DNA of 64,000 nt, taken from Rhodobacterales bacterium HKCCE2091. GTDB lineage: Bacteria > Pseudomonadota > Alphaproteobacteria > Rhodobacterales > Rhodobacteraceae. The position numbers and the translations under genes are program-made. The notes beneath the pieces were generated by a model, which did no database searches, had not been told where the DNA came from, and saw only the letters and a list, made by a program, of their open reading frames with translations. This document shows, one piece after another, positions 52,344-61,254 of the stretch (position 1 is its first letter; each line of letters begins with the position of its first letter). The stretch spans positions 1-64,000 of the forward strand of contig WVSL01000002.1 of the NCBI GenBank assembly GCA_015689685.1. The letters run 5' to 3'.

Positions 52344-53375
52344 TCACTTCGCCTTCACCACGGGCATCATCCCCTGCGGCCGCCACATCAGGATCGCGGT
52401 CATCAGGCCGATGTTGGAAATGAGCGCCAGCTTGGGCTCGAGGAAGGCGATGTAGTTCTGCATCAGGCCGACCAGGAGCGCGCCGATGAACGCGCCCTCG
52501 ACCGAGCCGAGACCGCCGATGATGACCACGATGAAGACAAGGATCATCATCCGTTCGCCCATGCCCGCCGTGATGACCTCCTGGTAGAGACCCCACATCA
52601 CGCCGCCGAGCCCGGCGAGCGCCGAACCGGCGACGAAGACGCCGATGAACACGAGCCGCAGGCGGTAGCCGAGGCTTTCGACCATCTGCCCGTTCTGCAC
52701 CCCGGCCCGCACGATCAGGCCGATCTTGGTGCGGCGTAGGATCAGGCGCATGGCGAGGAAGATGGCGAGGCCGAACACCACCGCGAGGATGCGGTACTTC
52801 TCCAGCGCCGCACCGGCGAAGGTGACCGCGCCCTGAAGCGTCTCGGGGCGGTTGAGGAAGATCTCGTCGGGCCCCCAGATGACGTGGATGAGCTGCTCGA
52901 TCACGATCAGCCCGCCGACGGTCACGAGGATCTGCTTCAGGTGCGCGCCGTAGACGGGCCGGACGATGACCCGTTCAAAGGCCCATCCGCTCAGCCCGGT
53001 CAGCACCATCGCGCAGGCAATGGCGAGGAGGACGGCGGCGAGGTTGAGCGCGAGCGAGGGTTCCGCCGTCCAGCCCGGCAGCGCGAGCAGGACCGAGATG
53101 CCGACGAAGGCGCCGAGCGAGACGAAGGCACCGTGGCCGAAGTTGATCACGTCCATCAGGCCGAAGACGAGCGTCAGGCCCGAGGCCATGACGAAGATCA
53201 TCATCCCCATCGCCAGCCCCGACACCGTCAGCGTGAGCCAGGACGACGTGGTGCCGATGGCGAGGAACCCGGCCAGGATCAGCACCGGCACCAGCAGGAA
53301 CGGCGCCGCCTTCGCCAGCCTGTCGGCGGCGGAAAGCCGGGTCATCGTCGGGGCGTGGTCGGGCGCGGCGGTCAT
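52344..53375 (-). CDS. livH: Branched-chain-amino-acid-type ABC permease LivH
   Basis: 343 aa with about eight helices. Signature segments: GLTLVFGLMDVINFGHGAF, and the EAA-like loop RLILRRTKIGLIVRAGVQN. The start overlaps the livF stop by 4 bp. Substrate is inferred from the cluster to be an amide or ureido compound rather than leucine. Confidence 0.9.
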   Translation of the reverse strand: MTAAPDHAPTMTRLSAADRLAKAAPFLLVPVLILAGFLAIGTTSSWLTLTVSGLAMGMMIFVMASGLTLVFGLMDVINFGHGAFVSLGAFVGISVLLALPGWTAEPSLALNLAAVLLAIACAMVLTGLSGWAFERVIVRPVYGAHLKQILVTVGGLIVIEQLIHVIWGPDEIFLNRPETLQGAVTFAGAALEKYRILAVVFGLAIFLAMRLILRRTKIGLIVRAGVQNGQMVESLGYRLRLVFIGVFVAGSALAGLGGVMWGLYQEVITAGMGERMMILVFIVVIIGGLGSVEGAFIGALLVGLMQNYIAFLEPKLALISNIGLMTAILMWRPQGMMPVVKAK

Positions 53376-54097
53376 CCGGTCACCTCCATGCTGAGGCCCA
53401 TCAGCCGCTCCTGCAGCCCCGCGTCGGCGGCAAGCTCCGCCATCGCGCCGGTCCAGACGATCCGGCCGTCATCCATCACCGCGGCATGGTCGCCGAGCGC
53501 CTTCGCGACGGCGAAGTTCTGTTCCACGAGCAGGATGGACGCGCCCGCGCGCTTCAGCTCCCTCAGAGCACCGGCCATCGTCGACACGATCGCGGGCGCA
53601 AGGCCCTTGGTCGGCTCGTCGATCAGGTAGAGCTTGCGTTCCTCCGCCATCGCGCGGGCGATGGACAGCATCTGTTTCTGCCCGCCCGACAGGTTCCCGG
53701 CCTCCGACTTCCAGAACGTCCGGAGCGGCGGGAAGGCGGCGAAGACAGTTTCGAGCCGCGTGGCGTCCAGCGGCCCGGAGGCGGCGGCGAGCACCATGTT
53801 CTCTTCCACCGTCAGGTCGGTGAAGATGCCCATGTCCTCGGGCACGAAGCCGATCCCGGCGCGGGCGCGGGCGGGCGTGGGCCAGGCGGTGATGTCCTGC
53901 CCGTCGTAGGTGATCGACCCGGACTTCGCGGCCCAGTGGCCCATGATCGTGCGCAGGGTCGTCGTCTTGCCGACCCCGTTCCGGCCAAGCAGCATCGTGA
54001 CCGCCCCGCGCGGCACCGACAGGTCGACGCCTTCCAGGATGTGATACTGGGCGATGTCGGTATGCAGCCCCTCGATCCGGAGCACGTCGTCAGACAT
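53372..54097 (-). CDS. livF: HAAT-family ABC ATPase LivF
   Basis: 241 aa. Walker A GRNGVGKTT, signature NLSGGQKQMLSIARAM, Walker B LYLIDEPTKGLAP and the switch His-less LLVEQNFAVA (Gln/Asn as in LivF). It overlaps livG by 8 bp and works as its heterodimer partner. Confidence 0.92.
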   Translation of the reverse strand: MSDDVLRIEGLHTDIAQYHILEGVDLSVPRGAVTMLLGRNGVGKTTTLRTIMGHWAAKSGSITYDGQDITAWPTPARARAGIGFVPEDMGIFTDLTVEENMVLAAASGPLDATRLETVFAAFPPLRTFWKSEAGNLSGGQKQMLSIARAMAEERKLYLIDEPTKGLAPAIVSTMAGALRELKRAGASILLVEQNFAVAKALGDHAAVMDDGRIVWTGAMAELAADAGLQERLMGLSMEVTG

Positions 54098-54854
54098 CTT
54101 CCAGCGCCTTTCCCATGTAGGCCTCCTGCACCACGTCCGAGGCCATGACCTCGGCCGGCGGGCCGTCGGCGGCCAGCGCGCCGTTGTGCAGCACGATGAT
54201 CCGGTCCGCGAGCGTGCGGATCACGTCCATCTTGTGCTCCACCAGCAGGATGGTGCGGTCGCTGTCGTGCTTGAGTTCCGCGATCAGGTCCAGCACCACC
54301 GGCGCCTCGTCCACGCTCATCCCCGCGGTCGGCTCGTCGAACATGTAGACGCGGGGATCGAGCGCGATCAGCATCGCGACCTCCAGCTTGCGCTGGTTGC
54401 CGTGGCTGAGTTCGGACACCTTCGACCCGGCCCGGTCGGCGAGCCGTACGCGGTCGAGCACGGCCTCGGCCGCCGTTGTGATGCCGGAATGGCTCGCCGC
54501 GGTCGACAGGAGGCCGAATCCCTTCCGCTCCCGCGCCTGGATCACGAGGCGGACGTTTTCCAGCACGGTCAGGTCAGGGAACAGGTTGGTCAGCTGGAAC
54601 GCCCGGCCGAGCCCGCGGCGGCAGCGTTCGGCCACCGACAGGCGGGTGATGTCCTCGCCCATCAGGCTGACCCGGCCCGCGGACGCGGCGATCTGGCCGG
54701 AGATCAGGTTGAAATAGGTCGTCTTGCCCGCGCCGTTCGGCCCGACGATGGCAGTCAGTTCACCGGCGCGGAAGGCGCAGGTGACGGCATCGACGGCGAC
54801 ATGGCCGCCGAAGCGCACTGTCAGTCCGTCCGTGGCGAGAAGCGTGGTGGTCAG
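54090..54854 (-). CDS. livG: HAAT-family ABC ATPase LivG with probable CTG start
   Basis: 254 aa. Walker A GPNGAGKTT, signature ELSHGNQRKLEVAM (LivG form), Walker B VYMFDEPTAGMS, switch His in LLVEHKMDV. No ATG, GTG or TTG lies at the right place. The family N-terminus would be TTTLLATDGLTVRFGG, and exactly there a CTG at 54852-54854 is preceded by GGAGG with a 5-base spacer. The open frame goes on upstream but looks non-coding. CTG initiation or an ATG-to-CTG mutation/base error are the two readings. Confidence 0.85.
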   Translation of the reverse strand: MTTTLLATDGLTVRFGGHVAVDAVTCAFRAGELTAIVGPNGAGKTTYFNLISGQIAASAGRVSLMGEDITRLSVAERCRRGLGRAFQLTNLFPDLTVLENVRLVIQARERKGFGLLSTAASHSGITTAAEAVLDRVRLADRAGSKVSELSHGNQRKLEVAMLIALDPRVYMFDEPTAGMSVDEAPVVLDLIAELKHDSDRTILLVEHKMDVIRTLADRIIVLHNGALAADGPPAEVMASDVVQEAYMGKALEDV

Positions 54855-54948
54855 GGCGGCCTCCGTGGGCGGGTCGTGTCCCGCCGCCCCGGCATCGGGC
54901 CGGGCGGCGAGGCGAACCCCGCCCTGCGGCCGGGGTCGCGGGGAATTC

Positions 54949-54974
54949 GCCCCGCCCGGAGACACGGGCGGGGC
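54949..54974 (-). terminator. Hairpin between the binding-protein gene and livG
   Basis: A 10-bp perfect stem, GCCCCGCCCG and CGGGCGGGGC with a 6-base loop, begins 8 bp after the binding-protein stop. No U-tract follows. It probably sets a higher level of the binding protein than of the membrane components. Confidence 0.5.
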
Positions 54975-54982
54975 GGAACGCG

Positions 54983-56164
54983 TCAGTTGCGGATCGGGAT
55001 GTCCATGTCTTCGATGCCGAGCTCGCGGACCAGCACCGGCACGCCGTAGTCGACGCCGTCCTGCACCTCGGTCACGAAGTGGTACATCGACTGGAGCGCC
55101 TGGTGGTCCTCGGGCCGGAACATCATGGTGCCTTTCGGCGTCTCCCATTCCATCCCTTCCATCGCGGCGATCAGGGCCTCGGTGTCGTCGGCCCCGCCGG
55201 CCGCGCGGATCGCTTCGACGACGGCGATCCCCGCCGCCATGCCGCCCGCGGTGAAGAAGTCCGGCGGCGTGCCGTAGCGGTCGAGGTGGGTTTCCACGAG
55301 CCAGTCGTTCACCGGGTTCTCGGGGATCTCGTAGTAGTAGTAGGTCGCACCTTCGAGGCCCGGAAGCTCGCGGTAGGCGGTCAGCGCGGCGAGGATGTTG
55401 CCGCCGGTGGCGATCTCGACCCCGAAGCGGGACGGGTCCATCGCGTTGATCGCGCTCATCGGGTTGCCGCCGCCGGCCCAGATGATGAACAGGAACTTCC
55501 GCTCGGCCTCCACGCCCTCCATCGCGTTGAAGATGCGCTCGGCCGCGGCGGTGAAGTCGGTGGTGTCGGTCGGCACGTATTCCTCGTGGACGAGATCGGC
55601 GCCGGTATCGGCCAGCGCCTCGCGGAAGGCCGACACGCCATCGCGGCCGAAGGCGTAGTCCTGCGCCAGCGTCGCCACCGCCACACCCTCGCCGCCGAGC
55701 GCCACGGCGTTCGCGATGGCGTCCTGGCTGGAGTTGCGGCCGGTGCGGAAAATGTAGCGGTTCCAGTTCTCGCCGGTGATCGAATCGGCCACCGCGGGCT
55801 CGACGATCAGGATGCGCTCGTATTCCTCGGCGACCGGCAGCATGGCCAGCGCCACGCCCGACGACACCGGGCCAACGGCGATCTGCGCGTCGGCATCGCC
55901 GTAGGCCTCGGCCAGCGCGGCACGGCCGATGGCCGGGTCGAGCTGCGTGTCGAACTCCAGCACCTCGATCGGCTCGCCGTCGATCTCCATCGTGCCCTCG
56001 GTCGCGTATTCGAGCCCGAGCATCAGCCCGATATGGGACTGTTCGGCATATGCCTCCAGCGCACCGGTCTGGCCGTAGACATGGGCGATCCGGATCTCGG
56101 CATTCGCCGCCCCGGCCAGCGCGATCGCGGCGGCCGGCACCAGCATCTTCCAGCAGTCCCTCAT
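54983..56164 (-). CDS. HAAT-family ABC substrate-binding protein
   Basis: 393 aa, ATG of MRDCWKMLV with AGGGAGGATC upstream. The signal peptide ends at ANA-EI. The type I periplasmic-binding fold of Leu/Ile/Val or amide receptors: IRIAHVYGQTGALEAYAEQS, IAVGPVSSGVALAM, LAQDYAFGRDGVSAF and MEGMEWETPKGTMMFRPEDHQA (family C-terminal segment). The amide/urea receptors share this last feature with leucine receptors. First gene of the importer operon. Confidence 0.9.
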   Translation of the reverse strand: MRDCWKMLVPAAAIALAGAANAEIRIAHVYGQTGALEAYAEQSHIGLMLGLEYATEGTMEIDGEPIEVLEFDTQLDPAIGRAALAEAYGDADAQIAVGPVSSGVALAMLPVAEEYERILIVEPAVADSITGENWNRYIFRTGRNSSQDAIANAVALGGEGVAVATLAQDYAFGRDGVSAFREALADTGADLVHEEYVPTDTTDFTAAAERIFNAMEGVEAERKFLFIIWAGGGNPMSAINAMDPSRFGVEIATGGNILAALTAYRELPGLEGATYYYYEIPENPVNDWLVETHLDRYGTPPDFFTAGGMAAGIAVVEAIRAAGGADDTEALIAAMEGMEWETPKGTMMFRPEDHQALQSMYHFVTEVQDGVDYGVPVLVRELGIEDMDIPIRN

Positions 56165-56386
56165 CTGGGGATCCTCCCTGCGGTTCGTGTCTGCTGCGGG
56201 CATAGCGACATGCCCGGGCGGTGACTGTCAACGCGTCCCGGGCGTTGCGGCTGCACTGATTTTGGGCGGTCGGTTCGCGGATCGGGCGTCGCGCCTCGTG
56301 CCGGGCCGCCCGGATTTCCCGTGCCGTCGGGACGCGCGTGGGATAGGGTCCGGGCGGGCGAGGCCACGCGGGCGAAGGGCGGCGGA

Positions 56387-57193
56387 TTGGAACCGGCGGA
56401 TGCGGAACGGGACAGCGGGTTGATCCGGCGCTTCGTCGACCGGCACTTCGGCCTCCGCGGAACCCTGCGTCTCCACCGGCATGCCATCGGGCTGGACCTG
56501 CTGCGGGCGCCCGCCAACATCGTGATGGCGCCGGTGTTCCTCGTGTCGCGCCTCCTGTCGCTGCTCCTTCATGCCCTGCGCTTCCGCTCGGCGGCGCGCG
56601 TGCTGGCAGGGCGGCGCTTCCAGTTCCGGCTGGCGACGGGCAAGGCGCTCGACCGCGCGATCCGGGAGGACATCCTGCGCCCCCGCTCCGCCGCGTCGCC
56701 CTCGCCCGCAGCCGAGCGCGCCATCGCGGACTACCTCGCCGTCCGCAGCGCGGTAGCAGAGATCTGCACCACCGTCGTCGTCGTGGGCCTGAGCTTCGCT
56801 GTCTTCCGCACCGTGACCCCGGGCGTCCTGTCGCTCGCGCCGCTGGTGTCCGACCGCGCCGCGCAGACCCGGGCGGTCGATGCCTTCCCGCTCGGGCGGG
56901 GCCTCGGCTCCGTCTGGTACGGCGCGTTCCCGTCGGAGGTCGCACCGTGGTTCGTGCTGGCGGTGGCGCTGGCGCTCGTGGCCGCGGCCTCGGTCCTGTC
57001 CACCTTCATCGGCATACTCGCCGATCCCCTGCAATCGGCGCTCGGCATCCACCGCAGGCGGCTTCACCGGCTCCTCGCGACCATCGACGCGGCTGATGGG
57101 CGGCCGCCGGCGCTCGCGCGGGAGCACATCCTGGCCCGGTTCGCGGACATCGCCGACGCGGGCGTCGCGCTCGTACGCTGGCTCCTGCCCTGA
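56387..57193 (+). CDS. DUF6635-like membrane protein
   Basis: About 268 aa if the TTG at 56387 (GGCGGA before it) is the start; a GTG at 56321 gives 290 aa and is the alternative. I believe it belongs to a DUF of alphaproteobacteria (DUF6635) from LIRRFVDRHFGLRGTLRLHR, but that is memory, not a search. Hydrophobic segments lie at about 45-65, 130-155 and 205-235. No catalytic motif was seen. It is flanked by the importer operon and a LysR gene on the other strand, so it may be an isolated gene. Confidence 0.6.
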   Translation: MEPADAERDSGLIRRFVDRHFGLRGTLRLHRHAIGLDLLRAPANIVMAPVFLVSRLLSLLLHALRFRSAARVLAGRRFQFRLATGKALDRAIREDILRPRSAASPSPAAERAIADYLAVRSAVAEICTTVVVVGLSFAVFRTVTPGVLSLAPLVSDRAAQTRAVDAFPLGRGLGSVWYGAFPSEVAPWFVLAVALALVAAASVLSTFIGILADPLQSALGIHRRRLHRLLATIDAADGRPPALAREHILARFADIADAGVALVRWLLP

Positions 57194-57200
57194 TCGGCGC

Positions 57201-58106
57201 TCAGACCGCGTCGGACAGCTCTTCCAACGCCGAAGAGACCTGTTGCGCGAATTTCGCCGTCGCGACCGGCAAGGTGCGCCCCCGCATCTGGCCGACCAGC
57301 AGAAGGCCCGGTTCCACGTCGCGGGGATCGATCCGCCGCACGACCATGCGCGGATCGAGACCGGGGCCGAGCCCGATCGGGATCTGGAACCCCACCACCT
57401 GCTCGTAGAGCACGTATTGCCGCATCAGTTCGAAACTGTCGGCCTCCATCACCGGGTCGAGTCCGAGCGACCGCCCCCGCGTCGCCATGTCCAGCAGGTG
57501 ACGCACGCCGTAGTCCCGGCTCGGCACGACATGGGGGGCCGAAAGGCAGTCGCGCAGGCGCAGAACCGCCGCCGCCGCAAGTGGGTGGTCACGGGCGAGA
57601 ACGGCGCAGACCGGTTGCTCCACCGCCTTGATGACCTCGAAATCCACTAGGTAGACCGGCTCGAACACCATCGCGAGGTCGGTGGTGAAGGAACTGAGCT
57701 CCCGCTCGGCCTGGGCGCGGTCGCGCAGGCGCACGGTGAACCGGACGCCCGGATGCTCGGCCCGGTAGCGCGAGATCTCGCGCGGCAGGAAGGTCGGGTT
57801 CAGGGCCTGCGAACAGGCGATGGTGACATGCCCGCGCCGCTCGCCAGACAGGTCCGCGACCTGCCCCCGCACACGTTCGAGATCGGAAAGCTGCGCCTGG
57901 ATGTGATGCATCAGCAATTCGCCCGCCGTGTTGAGCCGCACGCCCCGCGGAAGGCGCTCGAAGATCGGGCCGCCGAATTCCTCTTCGAACTTCTGGATCT
58001 GCCGGTTCAGCGCGGAGCCGGTGATGTTCATGTCCTCCGCCGCGCGCCGGATCGAACCGGCGTTGGCGACGTCGCGGATCATCAGAAGCGTTCGCATGTG
58101 GCGCAT
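57201..58106 (-). CDS. LysR-family transcriptional regulator
   Basis: 301 aa. N-terminal HTH GSIRRAAEDMNITGSALNRQ, then the linker helix and a LysR substrate domain starting near GHVTIACSQALNPTFLPREI. The recognition helix is slightly unusual (ITGSALNRQIQKFE, with Asn where Ser is common). It is divergent from the allophanate hydrolase gene; direct repeats lie in the 198-bp gap. It probably activates the biuret/allophanate genes in response to a pathway intermediate. Confidence 0.88.
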   Translation of the reverse strand: MRHMRTLLMIRDVANAGSIRRAAEDMNITGSALNRQIQKFEEEFGGPIFERLPRGVRLNTAGELLMHHIQAQLSDLERVRGQVADLSGERRGHVTIACSQALNPTFLPREISRYRAEHPGVRFTVRLRDRAQAERELSSFTTDLAMVFEPVYLVDFEVIKAVEQPVCAVLARDHPLAAAAVLRLRDCLSAPHVVPSRDYGVRHLLDMATRGRSLGLDPVMEADSFELMRQYVLYEQVVGFQIPIGLGPGLDPRMVVRRIDPRDVEPGLLLVGQMRGRTLPVATAKFAQQVSSALEELSDAV

Positions 58107-58304
58107 GGGCGCGATCCCGACTGCTGCATTTCTTGCATCATAGCGGTGAAATCATAGCAGTAGAAGTCAACGCTTTGCGGGCGCAGCATGATCCTGCCGG
58201 CCGCTCCCCGGGTGCGACCGGGCCGCGGGCGACCCACGTGGGATGGATCGCGCGGGCCCCGGTCGGGGGCGGCGGCATCGGCTGGACGCGATGGGGGCTT
58301 CGCG
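58107..58304. promoter_or_regulatory. Divergent lysR / allophanate hydrolase control region
   Basis: AT-rich 58120-58170 contains ATCATAGCGGTGA (58137-58149) and ATCATAGCAGTAG (58151-58163), a 14-bp-spaced direct repeat. It also contains TGCATTTCTTGCA (58125-58137), an interrupted dyad of LysR-box type. The remaining 140 bp up to the atzF start is GC-rich with no further pattern. Confidence 0.45.
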
Positions 58305-60098
58305 ATGACGGACATGCCCATGACACTGGACGCGATCCGCGCCGCCTACGCAGGCGGGGCCAGCCCGGCAGATGTCGTGGCCGAGGTCTACCGGCGCATC
58401 GCGGCCTGGGACGATCCGGGCATCTTCATCCACCTTCCGCCGCTCGACGCCGCGCTCGCCGCGGCCGCGTCTATCGGCGCGCCGGGCCCGGACCGGCCGC
58501 TCTGGGGCATCCCCTTCGCGGTGAAGGACAATATCGACGTGGCCGGGATGCCGACGACGGCCGCCTGCCCCGCCTTCACCTACCAGCCCGACCGCGACGC
58601 CACCGTCGTCGCGCGTCTGCGCGCGGCGGGCGCGATCCCGATCGGCAAGACAAACCTCGACCAGTTCGCCACCGGGCTCGTCGGCGTGCGGACGCCCTAC
58701 CCCGTGCCGCGCAACACGCTCGACCCGGCGATCGTGCCGGGCGGCTCGTCCTCCGGCTCCGCCGTCGCGGTGGCGGCGGGGATCGTGCCCTTCGCGCTCG
58801 GCACCGACACTGCCGGGTCGGGGCGGGTTCCGGCGGCGCTCAACAACATCGTCGGGCTGAAACCGAGCCTCGGCGCGATCTCGACGCGGGGCGTGGTGCC
58901 CGCCTGCCGGACGCTCGACTGCGTGTCGGTCTTCGCGCTGAGCGTCGGCGACGCGTGGTCGGCCTACGCTGCCGCCGCGGGATACGACGCGGAGGACGCC
59001 TATTCCCGCCCGGTCCCGGTCGGCCCGCTGTCGCCGCCCTTGCCCGCGCCGCGCGCGGCCGCGCCCGACGCCGGCAGCCTCAGGGTCTTTGGCGACGCGG
59101 CCCAGGCGGAGGCGTTCGAGGCGCAGATCGCGGCACTCGAAGCCCTCGGCGCGCGCGTCGACCGGATCGACTTCGCGCCGTTCTACCAGATCGCGGACAT
59201 GCTCTACGCCGGTCCCTGGGTGGCCGAGCGGCACGCGGTGCTGCAACCCCTGCTCGACGCGGACCCCGACGCCATCGACCCGGTGGTGAGGGGCATCGTC
59301 TCGGGCGCGACGGCGCAATCCGCGACCGACGCGTTCCGGGCGTTCTACCGCATGGCGGAGCTGAAACGCGCCGTCGCGCCGATCCTGGACGCGTTCGACA
59401 TGCTCTGCGTGCCGACGATCCCCACCTTCGTCACGGTGGCCGAGATCGCGGCGGACGGTGTCGGGCCGAACTCGCGCCTCGGGACCTATACCAACTTCGT
59501 CAACCTGCTCGGGCTGTGCGGCTTGGCGGTGCCCATGCCCGCCCGCAGTGATGGGCGGCCGGGCAGCATCACGCTACTGGCCGCGGATGGACGCGACGCG
59601 ATGCTCGCCGCCATCGGGGCGCGGCTGGAGATGACCGGCACCCGCAGCCTCGGCGCGACGGGCTGGACACGGCCTGAAACGCCGGCCCCCGCGACCGGCG
59701 CGGGGCCGGACGAGATCGAGATCGCGGTCTGCGGTGCCCATATGTCGGGCCTGCCGCTCAACCACGAGCTGACGAGCCGGGGTGCGCGGTTCCTGCGCGC
59801 AGTGGATACGACGCCCGACTACCGGCTCTACCGCCTGCCCGGCGGCGCGCCGCCCCGCCCGGGCATGGTCCGCGCGGCGGGCGGCGGCGCCATCTCCGTC
59901 GAAGTCTGGGCGCTGCCGCGCGCTGCGTTCGGGGATTTCATGTCCGGTATCCCCGCGCCCCTGTCGATCGGAACCGTCACCCTGTCGGACGGCACGTCAC
60001 CCAAGGGCTTTCTCTGCGAAGCGGCCGCGGTCGCCGGGGCGAAGGATGTCACCGCCGCCGGCAGCTGGCGCAAGGTAATCGCGGGGGAAGCGGCATGA
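58305..60098 (+). CDS. atzF: Allophanate hydrolase (AtzF family)
   Basis: 597 aa from the ATG of MTDMPMTLDA; 39 upstream in-frame codons are rejected. The N-terminal amidase-signature domain has Lys74 in PFAVKDNIDVAG, the cis-Ser in VPGGSSSGSAVA (about 148-150) and the nucleophile Ser172 in GTDTAGSGRVPA. The C-terminal domain (from about 465: IAVCGAHMSGLPLNHEL to PKGFLCEAAAVAGAKDVTAAG) is the AtzF/DUR1,2-type allophanate hydrolase domain and separates it from ordinary amidases. It converts allophanate (or 1,3-dicarboxyurea) to ammonia and CO2 in the cytoplasm. Confidence 0.92.
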   Translation: MTDMPMTLDAIRAAYAGGASPADVVAEVYRRIAAWDDPGIFIHLPPLDAALAAAASIGAPGPDRPLWGIPFAVKDNIDVAGMPTTAACPAFTYQPDRDATVVARLRAAGAIPIGKTNLDQFATGLVGVRTPYPVPRNTLDPAIVPGGSSSGSAVAVAAGIVPFALGTDTAGSGRVPAALNNIVGLKPSLGAISTRGVVPACRTLDCVSVFALSVGDAWSAYAAAAGYDAEDAYSRPVPVGPLSPPLPAPRAAAPDAGSLRVFGDAAQAEAFEAQIAALEALGARVDRIDFAPFYQIADMLYAGPWVAERHAVLQPLLDADPDAIDPVVRGIVSGATAQSATDAFRAFYRMAELKRAVAPILDAFDMLCVPTIPTFVTVAEIAADGVGPNSRLGTYTNFVNLLGLCGLAVPMPARSDGRPGSITLLAADGRDAMLAAIGARLEMTGTRSLGATGWTRPETPAPATGAGPDEIEIAVCGAHMSGLPLNHELTSRGARFLRAVDTTPDYRLYRLPGGAPPRPGMVRAAGGGAISVEVWALPRAAFGDFMSGIPAPLSIGTVTLSDGTSPKGFLCEAAAVAGAKDVTAAGSWRKVIAGEAA

Positions 60099-60124
60099 CC
60101 GGCTTACCGATGCCAATCAGAGCG

Positions 60125-60502
60125 TTACGGGTCGAGGCTCACGTGGGCCGAGACGATCCGCCAGCCTTCGGGCTTCCGCATCCAGACCTGGCTCTGCGCC
60201 CCGGTGCGTCCCGACCCGGTACGGCGATATTCGCAGGTCGCGACGCCGATGTCCGGCGACAGAACCTCGACCCGGACCTCGGACAGCACCCGCGCAATGT
60301 CGGTCACGTCACGCGCCTTTCGAAACGCCGCGATCCTGTCGTGACCGTAGAGCCCGCCGCCGGGGCCGAGCCGCACGGCGCGCGGGTCTTCCCAGAAGAA
60401 CGCCGCCAGCGCGGCCACGTCGTTGGAGCCGAGCGCGGCCTCGTAGGCCTCGAACTCCGCCCGGATCTCGGCTTCGACCGCCGCCGCGTCGAACTCGGCC
60501 AT
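60125..60502 (-). CDS. atzH: AtzH-like / HpxZ-family SnoaL-fold protein
   Basis: 125 aa NTF2/SnoaL-like protein: VEAEIRAEFEAYEAALGSND, FFWEDPRAVRLGPGGGLYGH and VATCEYRRTGSGRTGAQSQV followed by WMRKPEGWRIVSAHVS. The family includes AtzH of cyanuric-acid catabolism and oxalurate-related HpxZ, both found beside AtzE/AtzG or AtzF-like genes. It is the only minus-strand gene of this block, convergent with atzF and divergent from the isochorismatase-type gene. Its precise step is not certain. Confidence 0.75.
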   Translation of the reverse strand: MAEFDAAAVEAEIRAEFEAYEAALGSNDVAALAAFFWEDPRAVRLGPGGGLYGHDRIAAFRKARDVTDIARVLSEVRVEVLSPDIGVATCEYRRTGSGRTGAQSQVWMRKPEGWRIVSAHVSLDP

Positions 60503-60543
60503 GTCACCCTCCGAACCGCCCCTTGCCGAAAGGAACGCGAAGC

Positions 60544-61230
60544 ATGACGGAAGTGCAACTCCCCGCGGAGCCCTCGGGCCTGGCGTTCGACCCGTCGCGG
60601 TCGGCGCTGATCGTCATCGACATGCAGCGCGATTTCCTCGAACCCGGCGGCTTCGGCGAGACGCTCGGCAACGACGTGTCGCTGTTGCAGGCGGCCGTCG
60701 GCCCGTGCCGCAAGGCCATCGCCGCGGCCCGTGCCGCCGGGATGCTGGTGATCCACACCCGCGAGGGTCACCGCCCCGACCTGTCCGACGCGCCGCCCGC
60801 CAAGATCGCACGGGGCGAGCCGTCGAAGCGGATCGGCGACCCCGGACCGATGGGTCGGATCCTGATCCGGGGCGAGCCCGGACACGACATCGTCGAGGCG
60901 CTGTATCCTGCCGAGGGCGAGCCGGTGATCGACAAGCCCGGCAAGGGCGCCTTTCACCAGACCGACCTAATGCAGATGCTCGGAAATGCCCGCGTCGACA
61001 CGCTTTTCGTCGCCGGGGTCACGACCGAGGTCTGCGTCCACACCACGATCCGCGAAGGCAACGACCGCGGCTTCCGCTGCGTGGCGCTCGGCGATGCCTG
61101 CGCCTCCTACTTCCCCGAGTTCCACCGCGTGGGGCTCGAGATGATCAAGGCCCAGGGTGGCATCTTCGGATGGGTCAGCGACGCGGACAACTTCGCCTCG
61201 ACCCTCGCCGAAGCCGCGAAAGCCGCCTGA
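60544..61230 (+). CDS. Isochorismatase-family hydrolase, biuret amidohydrolase-like
   Basis: 228 aa, ATG of MTEVQLPAEP with AAAGGAA upstream. The cysteine-hydrolase triad is visible: Asp in LIVIDMQRDFLEPGG, Lys in IDKPGKGAFHQTD and Cys in VAGVTTEVCVHTTI. HTREGHRPDLSDAPPAK and GDPGPMGRILIRGEPGHDI recall biuret hydrolase BiuH of Rhizobium. It would hydrolyse biuret to allophanate, feeding AtzF; ureidoacrylate or another ureide is the alternative. Operon with the permease 24 bp downstream. Confidence 0.78.
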   Translation: MTEVQLPAEPSGLAFDPSRSALIVIDMQRDFLEPGGFGETLGNDVSLLQAAVGPCRKAIAAARAAGMLVIHTREGHRPDLSDAPPAKIARGEPSKRIGDPGPMGRILIRGEPGHDIVEALYPAEGEPVIDKPGKGAFHQTDLMQMLGNARVDTLFVAGVTTEVCVHTTIREGNDRGFRCVALGDACASYFPEFHRVGLEMIKAQGGIFGWVSDADNFASTLAEAAKAA

Positions 61231-61254
61231 CAACAAGGACAGGAGAACGAGGAC

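Noticed and set aside
54090-56945. A 951-codon minus-strand frame that could look like one giant fusion with livG
   Set aside because: Only the last 254 codons read as LivG; the upstream part is a shadow of the binding-protein gene in another frame and of the gap.
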